Positions 36,481 to 47,121 of a DNA stretch of 64,000 nucleotides are shown here, in pieces. Where the stretch lies: positions 1 to 64,000 of the forward strand of contig NZ_JAHUWZ010000012.1 in assembly GCF_019218755.1 (NCBI RefSeq). The letters are read 5' to 3'. The notes beneath the pieces are model-generated. The model had not been told where the DNA came from and made no database searches. It was given only the letters and a program-made list of their open reading frames with translations. The stretch's first letter is position 1, and each line of letters opens with the position of its first letter. The position numbers and the translations under genes are program-made. Source of the stretch: Acidovorax sp. sif1233. Its GTDB lineage: Bacteria > Pseudomonadota > Gammaproteobacteria > Burkholderiales > Burkholderiaceae_C.

Positions 36481-37467
36481 ATGCTCAACATCTTCACGCT
36501 CGCCAATGGCCGGCTGTTCCAGGAAGAAATCGAGTCCCTGGAAGAGCTGACCCGCTTCCAGCCGATCTGGGTGGACCTGGAAGCCCCCACCCTCGAAGAA
36601 AAGCGCTGGATCAAGCAGCATTACGGCCTGTCCATCCCCGAGGATGCGATGGACGAGGACATCGAGGAATCCGCCCGCTTCTACGAAGAAGACAACGGCG
36701 AGCTGCACATCCGCAGCGACTTTCTGATCGACGACGACGAAGACCCGCGCTCGGTGCGGGTGGCCTTCATCCTGAACCAGCACAACGCCAACCTCAAGAG
36801 CCGGGGTGTGCTGTTCTCCATCCACGACGAGGACGTGCCGGTGTTCCGCCTGCTGCGCATGCGCGCGCGCCGGGCCCCTGGCCTCATCGAGGACGCCAAG
36901 GAAGTGCTGCTCAAGCTGTTCGACGCCGACGCCGAATACTCGGCCGACACGCTCGAAGGCATCTACGACGAGCTGGAAAAGGTGAGCACCCAGGTGCTGG
37001 CCGGCGACGTGACCGACGCCCGCGCGGGCGAGGTGCTGGCCGCCATCGCGCGCCAGGAAGACTTGAACGGACGCATCCGCCGCAACGTGATGGACACCCG
37101 CCGCGCCGTGAGCTTCATGATGCGCAGCAAGATGCTCAACTCCGAGCAGTTCGAGGAAGCCCGCCAGATCCTGCGCGACATCGAGTCGCTGGACAACCAC
37201 ACGGCGTTTTTGTTCGACAAGATCAACTTCCTGATGGACGCCACAGTCGGTTTCATCAACATCAACCAGAACAAGATCATCAAGATCTTCTCGGTGGCCA
37301 GCGTGGCGCTGCTGCCACCCACGCTGATCGCCAGCGTGTACGGCATGAACTTCAAGTTCATGCCCGAGCTGGAGTGGAGCTACGGGTATGCCTACGGCAT
37401 CCTGCTGATGATCGCCAGCGCGGTAGGGCCGATGTGGTACTTCCGCAAGCGGGGCTGGTTGAAGTAG
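36481..37467 (+). CDS. corA: Magnesium/cobalt transporter CorA
   Basis: Inner-membrane pentameric Mg2+ channel. The 328 residues form a large acidic cytosolic funnel, then two C-terminal helices, with the signature YGMNFKFMPEL at about 287-297 and a positively charged tail (RKRGWLK). The ATG at 36481 (MLNIFTLANGRLF) follows a strong AAGGGAG ribosome site. The gene stands alone behind the structured leader at 36359-36448 and is followed by family 2, REP-like and family 1 repeats in turn. Confidence 0.96.
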   Translation: MLNIFTLANGRLFQEEIESLEELTRFQPIWVDLEAPTLEEKRWIKQHYGLSIPEDAMDEDIEESARFYEEDNGELHIRSDFLIDDDEDPRSVRVAFILNQHNANLKSRGVLFSIHDEDVPVFRLLRMRARRAPGLIEDAKEVLLKLFDADAEYSADTLEGIYDELEKVSTQVLAGDVTDARAGEVLAAIARQEDLNGRIRRNVMDTRRAVSFMMRSKMLNSEQFEEARQILRDIESLDNHTAFLFDKINFLMDATVGFININQNKIIKIFSVASVALLPPTLIASVYGMNFKFMPELEWSYGYAYGILLMIASAVGPMWYFRKRGWLK

Positions 37468-37543
37468 CCCCCTGTGGCGCTGCGCGCCTTCCCCCCCGAG
37501 GGGGGACGCCTCCGGTGGACCGGCGAAGCCGGATCCACGGTGG
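37468..37543. repeat. Family 2 GC-rich intergenic repeat after corA
   Basis: Begins CCCCCTGTGGCG directly after the corA stop, then GCGCGCCTTCCCCCCCGAGG, GGGGACGCC and GGACCGGCGAAGCCGG. The C-run/G-run stem could end corA transcription. Confidence 0.75.
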
Positions 37544-37634
37544 CGCTGGTATTTGGGGTGCGCCGGTTTCACGGCGCAGCTGTCGAACTTGTAGCTGCTG
37601 GCGCTGCAGCAGATCCCATGAATCCGAGCCCCTG

Positions 37635-37667
37635 CCCATTCGGGCTGAGCTTGTCGACACCTGGGCC
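37635..37667. repeat. REP-like element
   Basis: CCATTCGGGCTGAGCTTGTC followed by GACACCTGGG resembles the widespread TTCGGGCTGAGC-x-TGTCGAA type repeat of beta- and gammaproteobacteria. I see a single copy in this window. Confidence 0.55.
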
Positions 37668-37705
37668 AGGCAGATGATGGGACTGGCGGTCACTTCAGCG
37701 CAGAA

Positions 37706-37771
37706 TATGATTTAAATTGGCCTCTAGCGCTTATTCACCAAGCGCTAGCAGCTATCAATTTCATAGTTTTT
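37706..37771. repeat. Family 1 repeat at the 3' end of mtnN
   Basis: The best-preserved copy: TTGGCCTCTAGCGCTTATTC, ACCAAGCGCTAGCAGCTATC, then AATTTCATAGTTTTTG. It overlaps the mtnN stop codon at 37761-37763 and so supplies the last four or so codons of that gene. Confidence 0.9.
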
Positions 37772-38528
37772 GCAAAAACGCCAGCACCATGTGTTCGGCG
37801 TAGCGGCTGGCCACGGTCGTGACGAAGAGGGGGAAGTCCGCGTGGGCGGTGTCGTCGGCACGGTCGGAGATGGTGCGCACGGCGGCGAAGGGGATGCCGT
37901 AGTCGTGGCACACCTGGGCGACGGCGGCGCCTTCCATTTCCACGGCCAGCACGTCGTGGCCGGCGTCGCGCAACGTGGTGCGCAGACGGTGGGCTTCATC
38001 GGCTGCGGAAACAAAGCGGTCCCCGCTGGCCACCAGGCCGTGGTGCGCGCGGTGCAAGACACCCTCCAACGCATCTGTTGCGTCAGTTTTCAAGCCAAAT
38101 TGGCCGCTGGCCCTTGATACACAAGCGCTGGCCGCTTCCAGAAGCAGAGCAGACAATACAGTGTCGCATGCCAGGCGGCTGCGCGTGTAACCCGGGATCT
38201 CCCAGCGGGGGAACAGGGGCGAGGCGTCCATGTCGTGCTGGAGGTAGTCCTGCGCCACCACCACGTCGCCCACGTTCACGCCATCGCCCACACCGCCCGC
38301 CACGCCGGTGAAGACGATGCGCGCCACGCCGAAGCGCTCGATGAGCGCCGTGGCCGTGGTGGCCGCCGCCACCTTGCCGATGCCCGAGAGCGCCAGCACC
38401 ACTGGCCGGCCGCACAGGTCGCCGCGCCAGAAGAAACGGCCGGCATGCACCAGGCGCTGGGGGTGCGACAGGTGCGGGACCAGCGAGCTTTGCTCTTCGG
38501 GCAAGGCGCTGAGGATGGCGGTGGTCAT
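37761..38528 (-). CDS. mtnN: 5'-methylthioadenosine/S-adenosylhomocysteine nucleosidase
   Basis: Cleaves adenine from MTA, SAH and related nucleosides. The 255 residues contain the N-terminal acid SALPEEQ, the core VAVEMEGAAVAQVC-type stretch (AVEMEGAAVAQVC) and RTISDRADD with the catalytic aspartate. It is about 20 residues longer than E. coli MTAN. Residues about 129-148 (LLEAASACVSRASGQFGLK) are encoded by a family 1 repeat, which explains the extra length. The stop codon lies inside a second copy. Start MTTAILSALPEE at 38528. Confidence 0.92.
   Translation of the reverse strand: MTTAILSALPEEQSSLVPHLSHPQRLVHAGRFFWRGDLCGRPVVLALSGIGKVAAATTATALIERFGVARIVFTGVAGGVGDGVNVGDVVVAQDYLQHDMDASPLFPRWEIPGYTRSRLACDTVLSALLLEAASACVSRASGQFGLKTDATDALEGVLHRAHHGLVASGDRFVSAADEAHRLRTTLRDAGHDVLAVEMEGAAVAQVCHDYGIPFAAVRTISDRADDTAHADFPLFVTTVASRYAEHMVLAFLQKL
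38086..38144. repeat. Family 1 repeat inside mtnN
   Basis: The plus strand reads TTTTCAAGCCAAATTGGCCG, CTGGCCCTTGATACACAAGC, then GCTGGCCGCTTCCAG. It is read in mtnN in a different phase from the purK and proA copies. Confidence 0.75.
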
Positions 38529-38559
38529 GGCCTACGAAACCGACACGTCCCATACCAGC

Positions 38560-38654
38560 GGACGCCGTGGAACTGGCTTCGCCAGGCCGCTGGCGTCGTC
38601 CCCCTTCCCGGCGCGAGCCGAGAGAAGGGGGAAGCCGCGAAGCGGCTCAGGGGG
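38560..38654. repeat. Family 2 GC-rich intergenic repeat (mtnN-fadD)
   Basis: GGACGCCGTGGAACTGGC, CAGGCCGCTGGCGTCGTC, CCCCTTCCCGGC, AGAAGGGGGAAGCC and GCGGCTCAGGGGG in order. It lies between the mtnN start and the fadD stop. Confidence 0.8.
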
Positions 38655-38658
38655 ATGG

Positions 38659-40338
38659 TCATTTCTTGTCGCGCAGCTCGCGGCGCAGGATCTTGCCCAC
38701 GGGCGTCTTGGGCAGCTCGGTGCGGAACTCGATGACCTTGGGCTGCTTGTAGCCGGTGAGTTCGGCGCGGCAGAACTCCTTGACCTGCGCTTCGGTGAGC
38801 GCGGGGTCCTTCTTGACGATCACAAGCTTGACGGCCTCGCCGGTCTTCTCGTCGGGCACGCCCACCACGGCGCATTCGAGCACGCCGGGGCAGTTGGCCA
38901 CGACTTCTTCGACCTCGTTGGGGTAGACGTTGAAGCCGCTGACCAGCACCATGTCCTTCTTGCGGTCCACGATCTTGAAGAAGCCGCGCTCGTCCATGAC
39001 GCCGATGTCGCCGGACTTGAAGAAGCCGTCGTCGGTCATGACTTTGGCGGTTTCATCGGGGCGCTGCCAGTAGCCGGCCATCACCTGCGGGCCCTTGATC
39101 GCGATTTCGCCGGGCTGGCCGAGGGTGGTCACCTCGCGGCCGTCGTCGTCGAGCAGCTTCATCAGGGTGCCGGGGAGCGGCACGCCAATGGTGCCGGTGA
39201 ACTCCTTGGCGGTCACGGGGTTGCAGCTGACCGAGGGGCTGGTCTCCGACAGGCCATAGCCCTCGCAGATGGGGCAGCCGGTCTTCTCCAGCCACAGCTT
39301 GGCCACGGCGCCCTGCACGGCCATGCCGCCGCCCACCGAGACCTTGAGGTTCTTCCAGTTGACGGTGTTGAAGTCGGGATGGTTGGCCAGGCCGTTGAAC
39401 AGCGTGTTCACGGCCGGGAAGCTGTGGAAGGTGTGCTTGGACAGTTCCTTGAGCACGGCAGGCAGGTCGCGCGGATTGGGGATCAGGATGGTCTTGCCGC
39501 CCGTGCGCATGCTCAGCATCATGTTCACGGTGAACGCGAAGATGTGGTACAGCGGCAGCGCGCAGATGCTGGTCTGCTGCTCGCCCGCGGGCACCTTCTT
39601 CATCACCGGGTCGTTCCATGCCTCGGACTGCAGCACGTTGGCGATCACATTGCGGTGCAGCAGCACCGCGCCCTTGCTCACGCCGGTGGTGCCGCCGGTG
39701 TATTGCAGCAGCGCGATGTCGTCGGGCCGGATGTCGGGCTTCTTGAGGGTGCCGCGCGTGCCCTGGGCCACCGCGTCATTGAAGCGCACGGCGCCCGGCA
39801 GGTTGTAGGCGGGCACCATCTTCTTGACGTTGCGCACCACGTAGTTGACGAGCGCGCCCTTGAGCAGGCCCAGCTGGTCGCCCATGGCGCACAGCACCAC
39901 GTGCTTGACGGGCGTGTTGGCAATGCAGCTTTGCAGCGTGGTGGCGAAGTTCTCGATGATGACAATGGCCTTGGCGCCCGAATCCTTGAGCTGGTGCTCC
40001 AGCTCGCGCGGGGTGTACAGCGGGTTCACGTTGACCACCACGAAGCCCGCGCGCAGGATGGCCGCCACCGTGACGGGGTACTGCGGCACGTTGGGCATCA
40101 TGATGGCCACGCGGTCGCCCTTGACCAGGCCCAGGCCCTGCAGGTAGGCCGCAAACGCACTGGAGAGCGAGTCTGTCTGGGCATAGGTCACTTCCTTGCC
40201 CATGAAGCTGTAGGCCACGCGGCCCGCGTACTTGGTGAACGCCTCGTCCATGAGGGCCACCAGCGACGGGTATTGCGCGGTGTCGATGTCTGCGGGGACG
40301 CCTTGCGGATAGGCAGCCAGCCAGGGGCGATTCGTCAT
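38659..40338 (-). CDS. fadD: Long-chain-fatty-acid--CoA ligase
   Basis: Acyl-CoA synthetase of the AMP-forming family, membrane-associated. The 559 residues include the P-loop-like YTGGTTGVSKGAVLLHRN, YGLSETSPSVSCNP and the FadD signature VDRKKDMVLVSGFNVYPNE. The ATG at 40338 (MTNRPWLAAYPQGV) follows AGGAG. It is alone in its transcription unit, downstream of pntB. Confidence 0.94.
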   Translation of the reverse strand: MTNRPWLAAYPQGVPADIDTAQYPSLVALMDEAFTKYAGRVAYSFMGKEVTYAQTDSLSSAFAAYLQGLGLVKGDRVAIMMPNVPQYPVTVAAILRAGFVVVNVNPLYTPRELEHQLKDSGAKAIVIIENFATTLQSCIANTPVKHVVLCAMGDQLGLLKGALVNYVVRNVKKMVPAYNLPGAVRFNDAVAQGTRGTLKKPDIRPDDIALLQYTGGTTGVSKGAVLLHRNVIANVLQSEAWNDPVMKKVPAGEQQTSICALPLYHIFAFTVNMMLSMRTGGKTILIPNPRDLPAVLKELSKHTFHSFPAVNTLFNGLANHPDFNTVNWKNLKVSVGGGMAVQGAVAKLWLEKTGCPICEGYGLSETSPSVSCNPVTAKEFTGTIGVPLPGTLMKLLDDDGREVTTLGQPGEIAIKGPQVMAGYWQRPDETAKVMTDDGFFKSGDIGVMDERGFFKIVDRKKDMVLVSGFNVYPNEVEEVVANCPGVLECAVVGVPDEKTGEAVKLVIVKKDPALTEAQVKEFCRAELTGYKQPKVIEFRTELPKTPVGKILRRELRDKK

Positions 40339-40429
40339 TTTTTGTCTCCTGATAAGTTTTATTGAGGCCGTGAGACCATGCTGATTTTTTCAGCACGGTC
40401 GTGCTTTTTTCGCGGTGGAATTATGCCCG

Positions 40430-41842
<1,413 letters not shown>

Positions 41843-41876
41843 GTTCTGTGCTCCTCGTGTTCTTGTTGTGATGGAG

Positions 41877-43478
41877 TTACTTGCGGAACATGGCCAGCAT
41901 GCGGCGCGTCACCGCAAAGCCGCCGAACATGTTGACGGCCGTGAGCACCAGCGCGGCAAACGCCAGCCACAGGATGAGCCCGTCCGGGCGCCCGTTGACA
42001 CCCGCATCGGGCGGCGCGATCTGCACCAGCGCGCCGATGGCGATGATGCTGGAGATGGCGTTGGTCACGCTCATCAGTGGCGTGTGCAGCGCGGGCGTGA
42101 CATTCCACACCACCATGTAGCCGATGAAGCAGGCCAGCACGAACACCGTGAAGTGCCCCAGGAAGGCCACGGGCGCATAGGCGCCGATGGCCCAGAACAG
42201 CACGGCCAGCACGGCAAAAACGATGGTCAGCGTCTTGGCGGACATCGGTGCGCCCGGGCCATGGCTGGATTTCTTGGCGGCCACAGGAGCCGCCGCGGCC
42301 TTGGGTGCCGGTGCAGGGGCCTGCTTGAGCGGCGGGGCAGGCCAGGTGATCGCCCCATCCTTGACCACGGTGAGGCCGCGGATCGCGTCGTCCTCCATGT
42401 TGACCACGGCCACGCCGTCCTTGGCCTTGCACAGCTCTTCCGTCAGGCGCAGCAGGTTGGTGGCGTACAGCGTGGACGACTGCTTGGCCAGGCGCGAGGC
42501 CAGGTCGGTGTAGCCGACGATGGTCACGCCATGGCGCACCACCGCCTGGCCGGGCACGGTCAGTTCGCAGTTGCCGCCCTGCTCGGCGGCCATGTCCACG
42601 ATCACGCTGCCGGGCTTCATGCTCTGCACCATCTCGGCCGTGATGAGCTTGGGCGCGGGCTTGCCGGGGATCAGCGCGGTGGTGATGATGATGTCCGCAT
42701 CCTTGGCCTGGTCGGCGTACATCTTGCGCTGCGCAGCCTGGAAGCCCTCGCTCATGACCTTGGCGTAACCGCCGCCGCCCGAGCCTTCTTCCTCGTAGTC
42801 CACCTTGACGAACTCACCGCCCAGCGACTTGACCTGGTCCGCCACCTCGGCACGTGTGTCGTTGGCGCGCACGATGGCGCCCAGGTTGGCCGCCGTGCCA
42901 ATGGCCGCAAGACCCGCCACGCCAGCGCCCGCGATGAACACCTTGGCCGGCGGCACCTTGCCCGCGGCCGTGATCTGGCCGTTGAAAAAGCGGCCGAAGG
43001 CATTGGCCGCCTCGATGACGGCGCGGTAGCCGCTGACGCCTGCGGTGGACGTGAGCGCATCCATCTTCTGGGCGCGCGACAGCGTGCGCGGCAGGCAGTC
43101 GATGGCCAGCACCGTGGCCTTGCGGGCCGCCAGCTGCTGCATGAGCTCGGGGTGCTGGGCGGGCCAGATGAAATCAATGAGCGTCGTGCCCTCGCGCATC
43201 AGCGCCACTTCCTCGCTGCTGGGCGGGCGCACCTTGAAGACGATGTCCGATGCAGCCCACAGCGCGGCAGCGTCGCCCACGACCTGGGCCCCGGCGGCAC
43301 GGTAGGCGTCGTCGCTGAAGTTGGCGGCCTCCCCTGCCCCCGACTCCACGGCAACCGCGAAGCCCAGCTTGATCAGCTTCTCCACCACATCGGGCACGGT
43401 GGCCACGCGCTTTTCGCCAGGGAAAGTTTCCCTTGGCACGCCAATGCGCTGCGGCTGCGGGACTGGGCTTGTCTGCAT
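41877..43478 (-). CDS. pntA: NAD(P) transhydrogenase subunit alpha (domains I and II fused)
   Basis: The 533 residues combine the NAD-binding domain I (start [36 protein letters not shown]) with a C-terminal segment of about four membrane helices (after an Ala/Pro/Lys linker around 380-415). Many alphaproteobacteria split these into pntAA and pntAB; here they are one gene, as in E. coli. GAGGAGA precedes the ATG at 43478. Together with PntB it uses the proton gradient to make NADPH. Confidence 0.95.
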   Translation of the reverse strand: MQTSPVPQPQRIGVPRETFPGEKRVATVPDVVEKLIKLGFAVAVESGAGEAANFSDDAYRAAGAQVVGDAAALWAASDIVFKVRPPSSEEVALMREGTTLIDFIWPAQHPELMQQLAARKATVLAIDCLPRTLSRAQKMDALTSTAGVSGYRAVIEAANAFGRFFNGQITAAGKVPPAKVFIAGAGVAGLAAIGTAANLGAIVRANDTRAEVADQVKSLGGEFVKVDYEEEGSGGGGYAKVMSEGFQAAQRKMYADQAKDADIIITTALIPGKPAPKLITAEMVQSMKPGSVIVDMAAEQGGNCELTVPGQAVVRHGVTIVGYTDLASRLAKQSSTLYATNLLRLTEELCKAKDGVAVVNMEDDAIRGLTVVKDGAITWPAPPLKQAPAPAPKAAAAPVAAKKSSHGPGAPMSAKTLTIVFAVLAVLFWAIGAYAPVAFLGHFTVFVLACFIGYMVVWNVTPALHTPLMSVTNAISSIIAIGALVQIAPPDAGVNGRPDGLILWLAFAALVLTAVNMFGGFAVTRRMLAMFRK

Positions 43479-43541
43479 CAGAGGTCTCCTCGAGTTTCGT
43501 AATCGTTATGCAAGGCCGCCAGGCAGGGGAGGGCTGGCGCG

Positions 43542-44267
43542 CTAGCGTCTGGAAGGGGGCGCGGGAAACGGGAACGGCGGAATGGCCAGGTGGCCATCCA
43601 TCATGCCGGCGCTCAGGCGCACGGCCTGGGCCAGGTCATGGGCCCACTGCTGGAGGGGCAGGCCCGCGGTCAGGAATTCTTCGTTGCTGCGCGGCCGGAC
43701 GCTGAGCAGCCGCTGGTCCACCAGGGCATCCACCGCCACCCAGACACCCGCTTCGGTGACGTAGCGGTAGCCCACATGCGCGTAGGGAGTGCTCATCGCG
43801 ATCTGGCGGCTGGCCATCCACTGGACCAGGTCGGGCCGGTTCTTTTCGAGCCACCTGGGACTGCTGGCCCAAAGCTTGAAGCGCAGGCAATCGGCGCGCA
43901 CGGGGCTGCCGTCCGCGGGATCCTTGACCACGACGTCCTGTTGCGGCGGGCAGTACCCCACCCCTTGCGGAGACCCACGCAGGTCGCCCGTGCGGTTGGT
44001 CTGCACCCGCAGCGCGGCCAGCCATTCACCTTGCGCACCCCGCAGCCCCACCGCACGGGTCTGGAGCGGGGTACGGCCTGCGGGACCGGACATGGCTTCT
44101 TCGGAAGTGCCCAGGTCTTGCCACGCCCCCGGCGGCAACACCAGACGGGCCCGGCCGACGGGATATTCGGACTTGGGGGGAACGGTCAGGGGCGCGCACG
44201 CCACCGTGAACACCGTCACAGCCAACACAGGCAACAGCCGCCGGAACTTTGAAATTGTCAGAGTCAT
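43542..44267 (-). CDS. Putative lipoprotein of unknown function
   Basis: A 241-residue exported protein. MTLTISKFRRLLPVLAVTVF leads into TVACAPL, a signal peptide with lipobox VACA. The mature part is soluble, with two cysteines (GYCPPQQ and ADCLRFKLW) that could pair, and it ends in a Pro/Phe tail. I chose the ATG at 44267, giving a proper signal peptide, over the frame from 44297. I do not recognise the family. It lies upstream of pntA (63 bp) in the same direction. Confidence 0.75.
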   Translation of the reverse strand: MTLTISKFRRLLPVLAVTVFTVACAPLTVPPKSEYPVGRARLVLPPGAWQDLGTSEEAMSGPAGRTPLQTRAVGLRGAQGEWLAALRVQTNRTGDLRGSPQGVGYCPPQQDVVVKDPADGSPVRADCLRFKLWASSPRWLEKNRPDLVQWMASRQIAMSTPYAHVGYRYVTEAGVWVAVDALVDQRLLSVRPRSNEEFLTAGLPLQQWAHDLAQAVRLSAGMMDGHLAIPPFPFPAPPSRR

Positions 44268-44584
44268 AGAGAAAGGTTCATACGAATTCGCCTTCAATCA
44301 TCCCACGGCACCCGAGTCCGTCCATCGACGGCTTCTGCCATGCAACAACCAACTCGGTGTAGCTGGTGAGAAATGTGTTGAACGCGCCCTGGTATCGGAC
44401 ACTTCTTGCGGCGCTGCCGGTGGGCAAGCTGACCGCGAGCTTACATGAAGAAGATCTTGTCGCTGTCACCTTTGTCTGCTGTAGAGGGAACTCCCCAGTC
44501 TCTGCATGCAGACAGGCAAAAAAAAGCCTGGCAGCACAACGCAACCAGGCTGGGCAGCGGCCCCGCAGGGCCTCGTGCCAACGA
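44268..44584. other. Gene-free stretch between the lipoprotein gene and fbaA
   Basis: 317 bases with visibly lower G+C than the surroundings. Only the fbaA terminator (44518-44551) can be named. No repeat of either family and no convincing coding frame is seen. Confidence 0.6.
44518..44551 (-). terminator. Rho-independent terminator after fbaA
   Basis: On the minus strand AGCCTGG, a 13-base loop and CCAGGCT are followed by eight T. It starts 34 bp after the fbaA stop. Confidence 0.85.
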
Positions 44585-45649
44585 TCAGTGCACCACTTGC
44601 GCCAGCGTACCCGCAGCGTACTGGGCCGCCACGGCCTGCAGGCTCAGGCCCTGGATCTTGCTGCCCTGGCCTTCGCAGCCGAACTCCAGATAGCGGGCCT
44701 TGCAGACCTGCTTGGCGGCCTCGCGGGCGGGCTTGAGCCATTCGCGGGCATCGAACTTGTCGGGGTTCTCGGCCAGGAACTTGCGCACCGCGCCGGTCAT
44801 GGCCAGGCGGATGTCGGTGTCGATGTTGATCTTGCGCACGCCGAACTTGATGGCTTCCTGGATCTCCTCGACCGGCACCCCGTAGGTTTCCTTCATCTTG
44901 CCGCCGTACTGGTTGATGATGGCCAGCAGTTCGGCGGGCACCGACGAGGAGCCATGCATCACCAGGTGGGTGTTGGGAATGCGCTTGTGGATTTCCTTGA
45001 CCCGGCTGATGGCCAGGATGTCGCCGGTGGGCTTGCGGCTGAACTTGTACGCGCCATGGCTGGTGCCGATGGCGATGGCCAGCGCGTCGAGCTGGGTGGC
45101 CTTGACGAACACGGCGGCTTCCTCGGGGTCGGTCAGCATCTGGCTGTGGTCCAGCTTGCCTTCGGCGCCGATGCCGTCTTCCTCGCCAGCCTCGCCGGTT
45201 TCCAGGTTGCCCAGGCAGCCCAGCTCGCCTTCGACCGTGACACCCACCTTGTGGGCCATCTCCACGACCTTGCGCGTCACGTCGACGTTGTACTCGAACG
45301 ATGCCGGCGTCTTGCCGTCTTCCATCAGGGATCCGTCCATCATGACCGAGCCAAAGCCCAGGTCGATGGCGCCGGCGCACACCTTGGGCGAGGTGCCGTG
45401 GTCCTGGTGCATCACCAGGGGGATGTGCGGGAAGGCCTCGACGGCGGCCTGGATCAGGTGCTTGATGAAAGGCTCGCCCGCGTACTTGCGCGCGCCAGCG
45501 CTGGCCTGCAGGATGACCGGCGCGCCCACTTCGTCGGCGGCGGCCATCACGGCCTGGACCTGTTCCAGGTTGTTGACGTTGAAGGCAGGGATGCCGTAGC
45601 TGTGGGCGGCGGCATGGTCGAGCAGTTCGCGCATCGAAACGAGGGGCAT
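44585..45649 (-). CDS. fbaA: Fructose-bisphosphate aldolase class II (Calvin-type subclass)
   Basis: Zinc-dependent aldolase, 354 residues. Metal-ligand regions are [30 protein letters not shown] and VMHGSSSVP; the phosphate-binding stretch is [11 protein letters not shown]. The sequence belongs to the class II subtype found in Calvin-cycle bacteria and Burkholderiales. The ATG at 45649 ([16 protein letters not shown]) is the family start. A direct repeat of GGTAAC with 11-bp period lies about 55-75 bp upstream. Confidence 0.96.
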   Translation of the reverse strand: MPLVSMRELLDHAAAHSYGIPAFNVNNLEQVQAVMAAADEVGAPVILQASAGARKYAGEPFIKHLIQAAVEAFPHIPLVMHQDHGTSPKVCAGAIDLGFGSVMMDGSLMEDGKTPASFEYNVDVTRKVVEMAHKVGVTVEGELGCLGNLETGEAGEEDGIGAEGKLDHSQMLTDPEEAAVFVKATQLDALAIAIGTSHGAYKFSRKPTGDILAISRVKEIHKRIPNTHLVMHGSSSVPAELLAIINQYGGKMKETYGVPVEEIQEAIKFGVRKINIDTDIRLAMTGAVRKFLAENPDKFDAREWLKPAREAAKQVCKARYLEFGCEGQGSKIQGLSLQAVAAQYAAGTLAQVVH

Positions 45650-45704
45650 GGTCGTAGGGTCCGTTGAAGGTTGGAGGAAGGCGCTGTCAGCCTGGCAGTG
45701 CGGT

Positions 45705-45722
45705 GGTAACCGCTTGGTAACC
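45705..45722. promoter_or_regulatory. Direct repeat GGTAAC-N5-GGTAAC upstream of fbaA
   Basis: Two GGTAAC half-sites one helical turn apart (11 bp). The embedded GTAACCGCTT also occurs in the inverted repeat upstream of pyk. The architecture is typical of OmpR-family or other dimeric regulators; the regulator is not known. Confidence 0.35.
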
Positions 45723-45729
45723 CGTGATT

Positions 45730-47121
45730 TTAACCGGGGGGCGCGGACGGCGGCAGGGGCAAATCCAACCGGAAACAGGTGGTAAAGGGCGCGGAGGCCG
45801 GTGCCGCGCCGAACTGGCCGCCGTGGATGTCCGCCACCCGCCGCAGGATCTCGTGGCCCAGGTGCAGGCTGTCGGAGGTGCCCCTCGCTCCCCCGGAGGC
45901 GGGAGCATCGCCAGGGCGCCGGGCGCCGTCGTCGCACACCTGCAGCCATGCACCCGCCCCGTCAGACGCCCCCACCTGCACCGCGATGTGCGTGCCTTGC
46001 GGCGTGTGCTTGAGCGCGTTTTCCACCAGATTGCGCGCGGCGATGTCCAGCAGCAGCACATGCCCGGACACCCAGAGCTCCGGCGGGGCCGACAGCGCCA
46101 TGTCGTCGCCCCGCTGCCACGCCGCCTGCGCGTAGTCGGCGCAGACCTGGCGGGCCACGGCGCACAGGTCCACCGGCGCCTTGGCCTCGTGCAGCTCAGC
46201 CCGGCTCGCGCGGGCCAGGGCCAGCAGCTGGTTGAGCACATGGCCGGCCCGCAGGGCATCCTGGCCGATGCGCGCGATGGCCTGCGCCCTGGCACCGGCC
46301 TCCAGGTCTCCGGCCAGGGCGCTGGCCTGCAGCGCGATGGAGGACAGCGGCGTGCGCAGCTCGTGGGCGACTTCGTTGGCCAGCCGCCGCTCGCGCACCA
46401 GCGCCGCCTGCTGGCGGTCCAGCAAGGTGTTGATGGAGGCGACCACCGACTCGAATTCGCTCCACGCATGGCGCGAGGCCAGGCGCGGCGCGCTGGCGGG
46501 GTCGAGGGCGGCCACGTCGGCCGACAGGGCATACAGCGGCCGCAAACCCCGCCACAGGGCCAGGCCCAGCGCGAGCGACACCACGGGAAGCAGCCAGAGG
46601 CCGGGCTCGATCATCTGCTCGGCGATGTCCTGCGCGAGTTCATCGCGCTCGCGCAGCTCCAGCAGCACCATGATCTTGCGCATCCGCGCGGCGTCCCATT
46701 GCGAGAAGCTGCGCCACACCGTCCCGTCCGGCCCGAGCGCCATGTTGGCGAATCCCTCGACCTCGCCAAAGGCCGGCGCCGGCGCGGTGCCGCTGTGATG
46801 GAGCATGCGGCCCTGCGCGTCCCACTGCACGACGCTGAGGGACTGCTGGTAGTCGTGCGACTTGAGCCAGGGCGTGGGGGCGCGCTGGGTGACCTGCGGC
46901 CCCTCGGCGGCCTCGGTCGCACGCAGGTTCAGCAGCAGGGCGGCCACGCTGGCCAGGTGCCCGTCGGTCAGTTCGTCCGCCTCGTGCACCCCCGTCTGGT
47001 AGCCGATGAACACGAAGCTGCCCCACACCAGCGCCAGCGCTCCAAGGCACCACAGCAGCAGCTGGCGCGTCAGGGACGGCCGGCGAACACGGGCCGCAGA
47101 GGCCGCAGGAGAATCACTCAT
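45730..47121 (-). CDS. Sensor histidine kinase of a PmrAB/QseBC-like two-component system
   Basis: The 463-residue kinase has a membrane helix at about 20-40, a periplasmic domain of about 130 residues, a second helix at about 174-190, HAMP-like and DHp regions with [13 protein letters not shown] (phospho-histidine at 253) and an ATPase domain with N-box [11 protein letters not shown]. The C-terminal glycine boxes are less regular than usual. The ATG at 47121 overlaps the regulator stop by 4 bp (ATGA), so the pair is translationally coupled. Confidence 0.9.
   Translation of the reverse strand: MSDSPAASAARVRRPSLTRQLLLWCLGALALVWGSFVFIGYQTGVHEADELTDGHLASVAALLLNLRATEAAEGPQVTQRAPTPWLKSHDYQQSLSVVQWDAQGRMLHHSGTAPAPAFGEVEGFANMALGPDGTVWRSFSQWDAARMRKIMVLLELRERDELAQDIAEQMIEPGLWLLPVVSLALGLALWRGLRPLYALSADVAALDPASAPRLASRHAWSEFESVVASINTLLDRQQAALVRERRLANEVAHELRTPLSSIALQASALAGDLEAGARAQAIARIGQDALRAGHVLNQLLALARASRAELHEAKAPVDLCAVARQVCADYAQAAWQRGDDMALSAPPELWVSGHVLLLDIAARNLVENALKHTPQGTHIAVQVGASDGAGAWLQVCDDGARRPGDAPASGGARGTSDSLHLGHEILRRVADIHGGQFGAAPASAPFTTCFRLDLPLPPSAPPG

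Noticed and set aside
40391-40410. Hairpin AGCAC/GTGCT followed by six T near pntB and fadD
   Set aside because: The T-run is on the plus strand, but both neighbouring genes are on the minus strand, so it cannot serve as their terminator in the normal way. No plus-strand gene precedes it.
44278-44544. 88-codon minus-strand open frame between the lipoprotein gene and fbaA
   Set aside because: It overlaps the fbaA terminator, lacks a ribosome site and recognisable sequence, and has a composition unlike the neighbouring genes.
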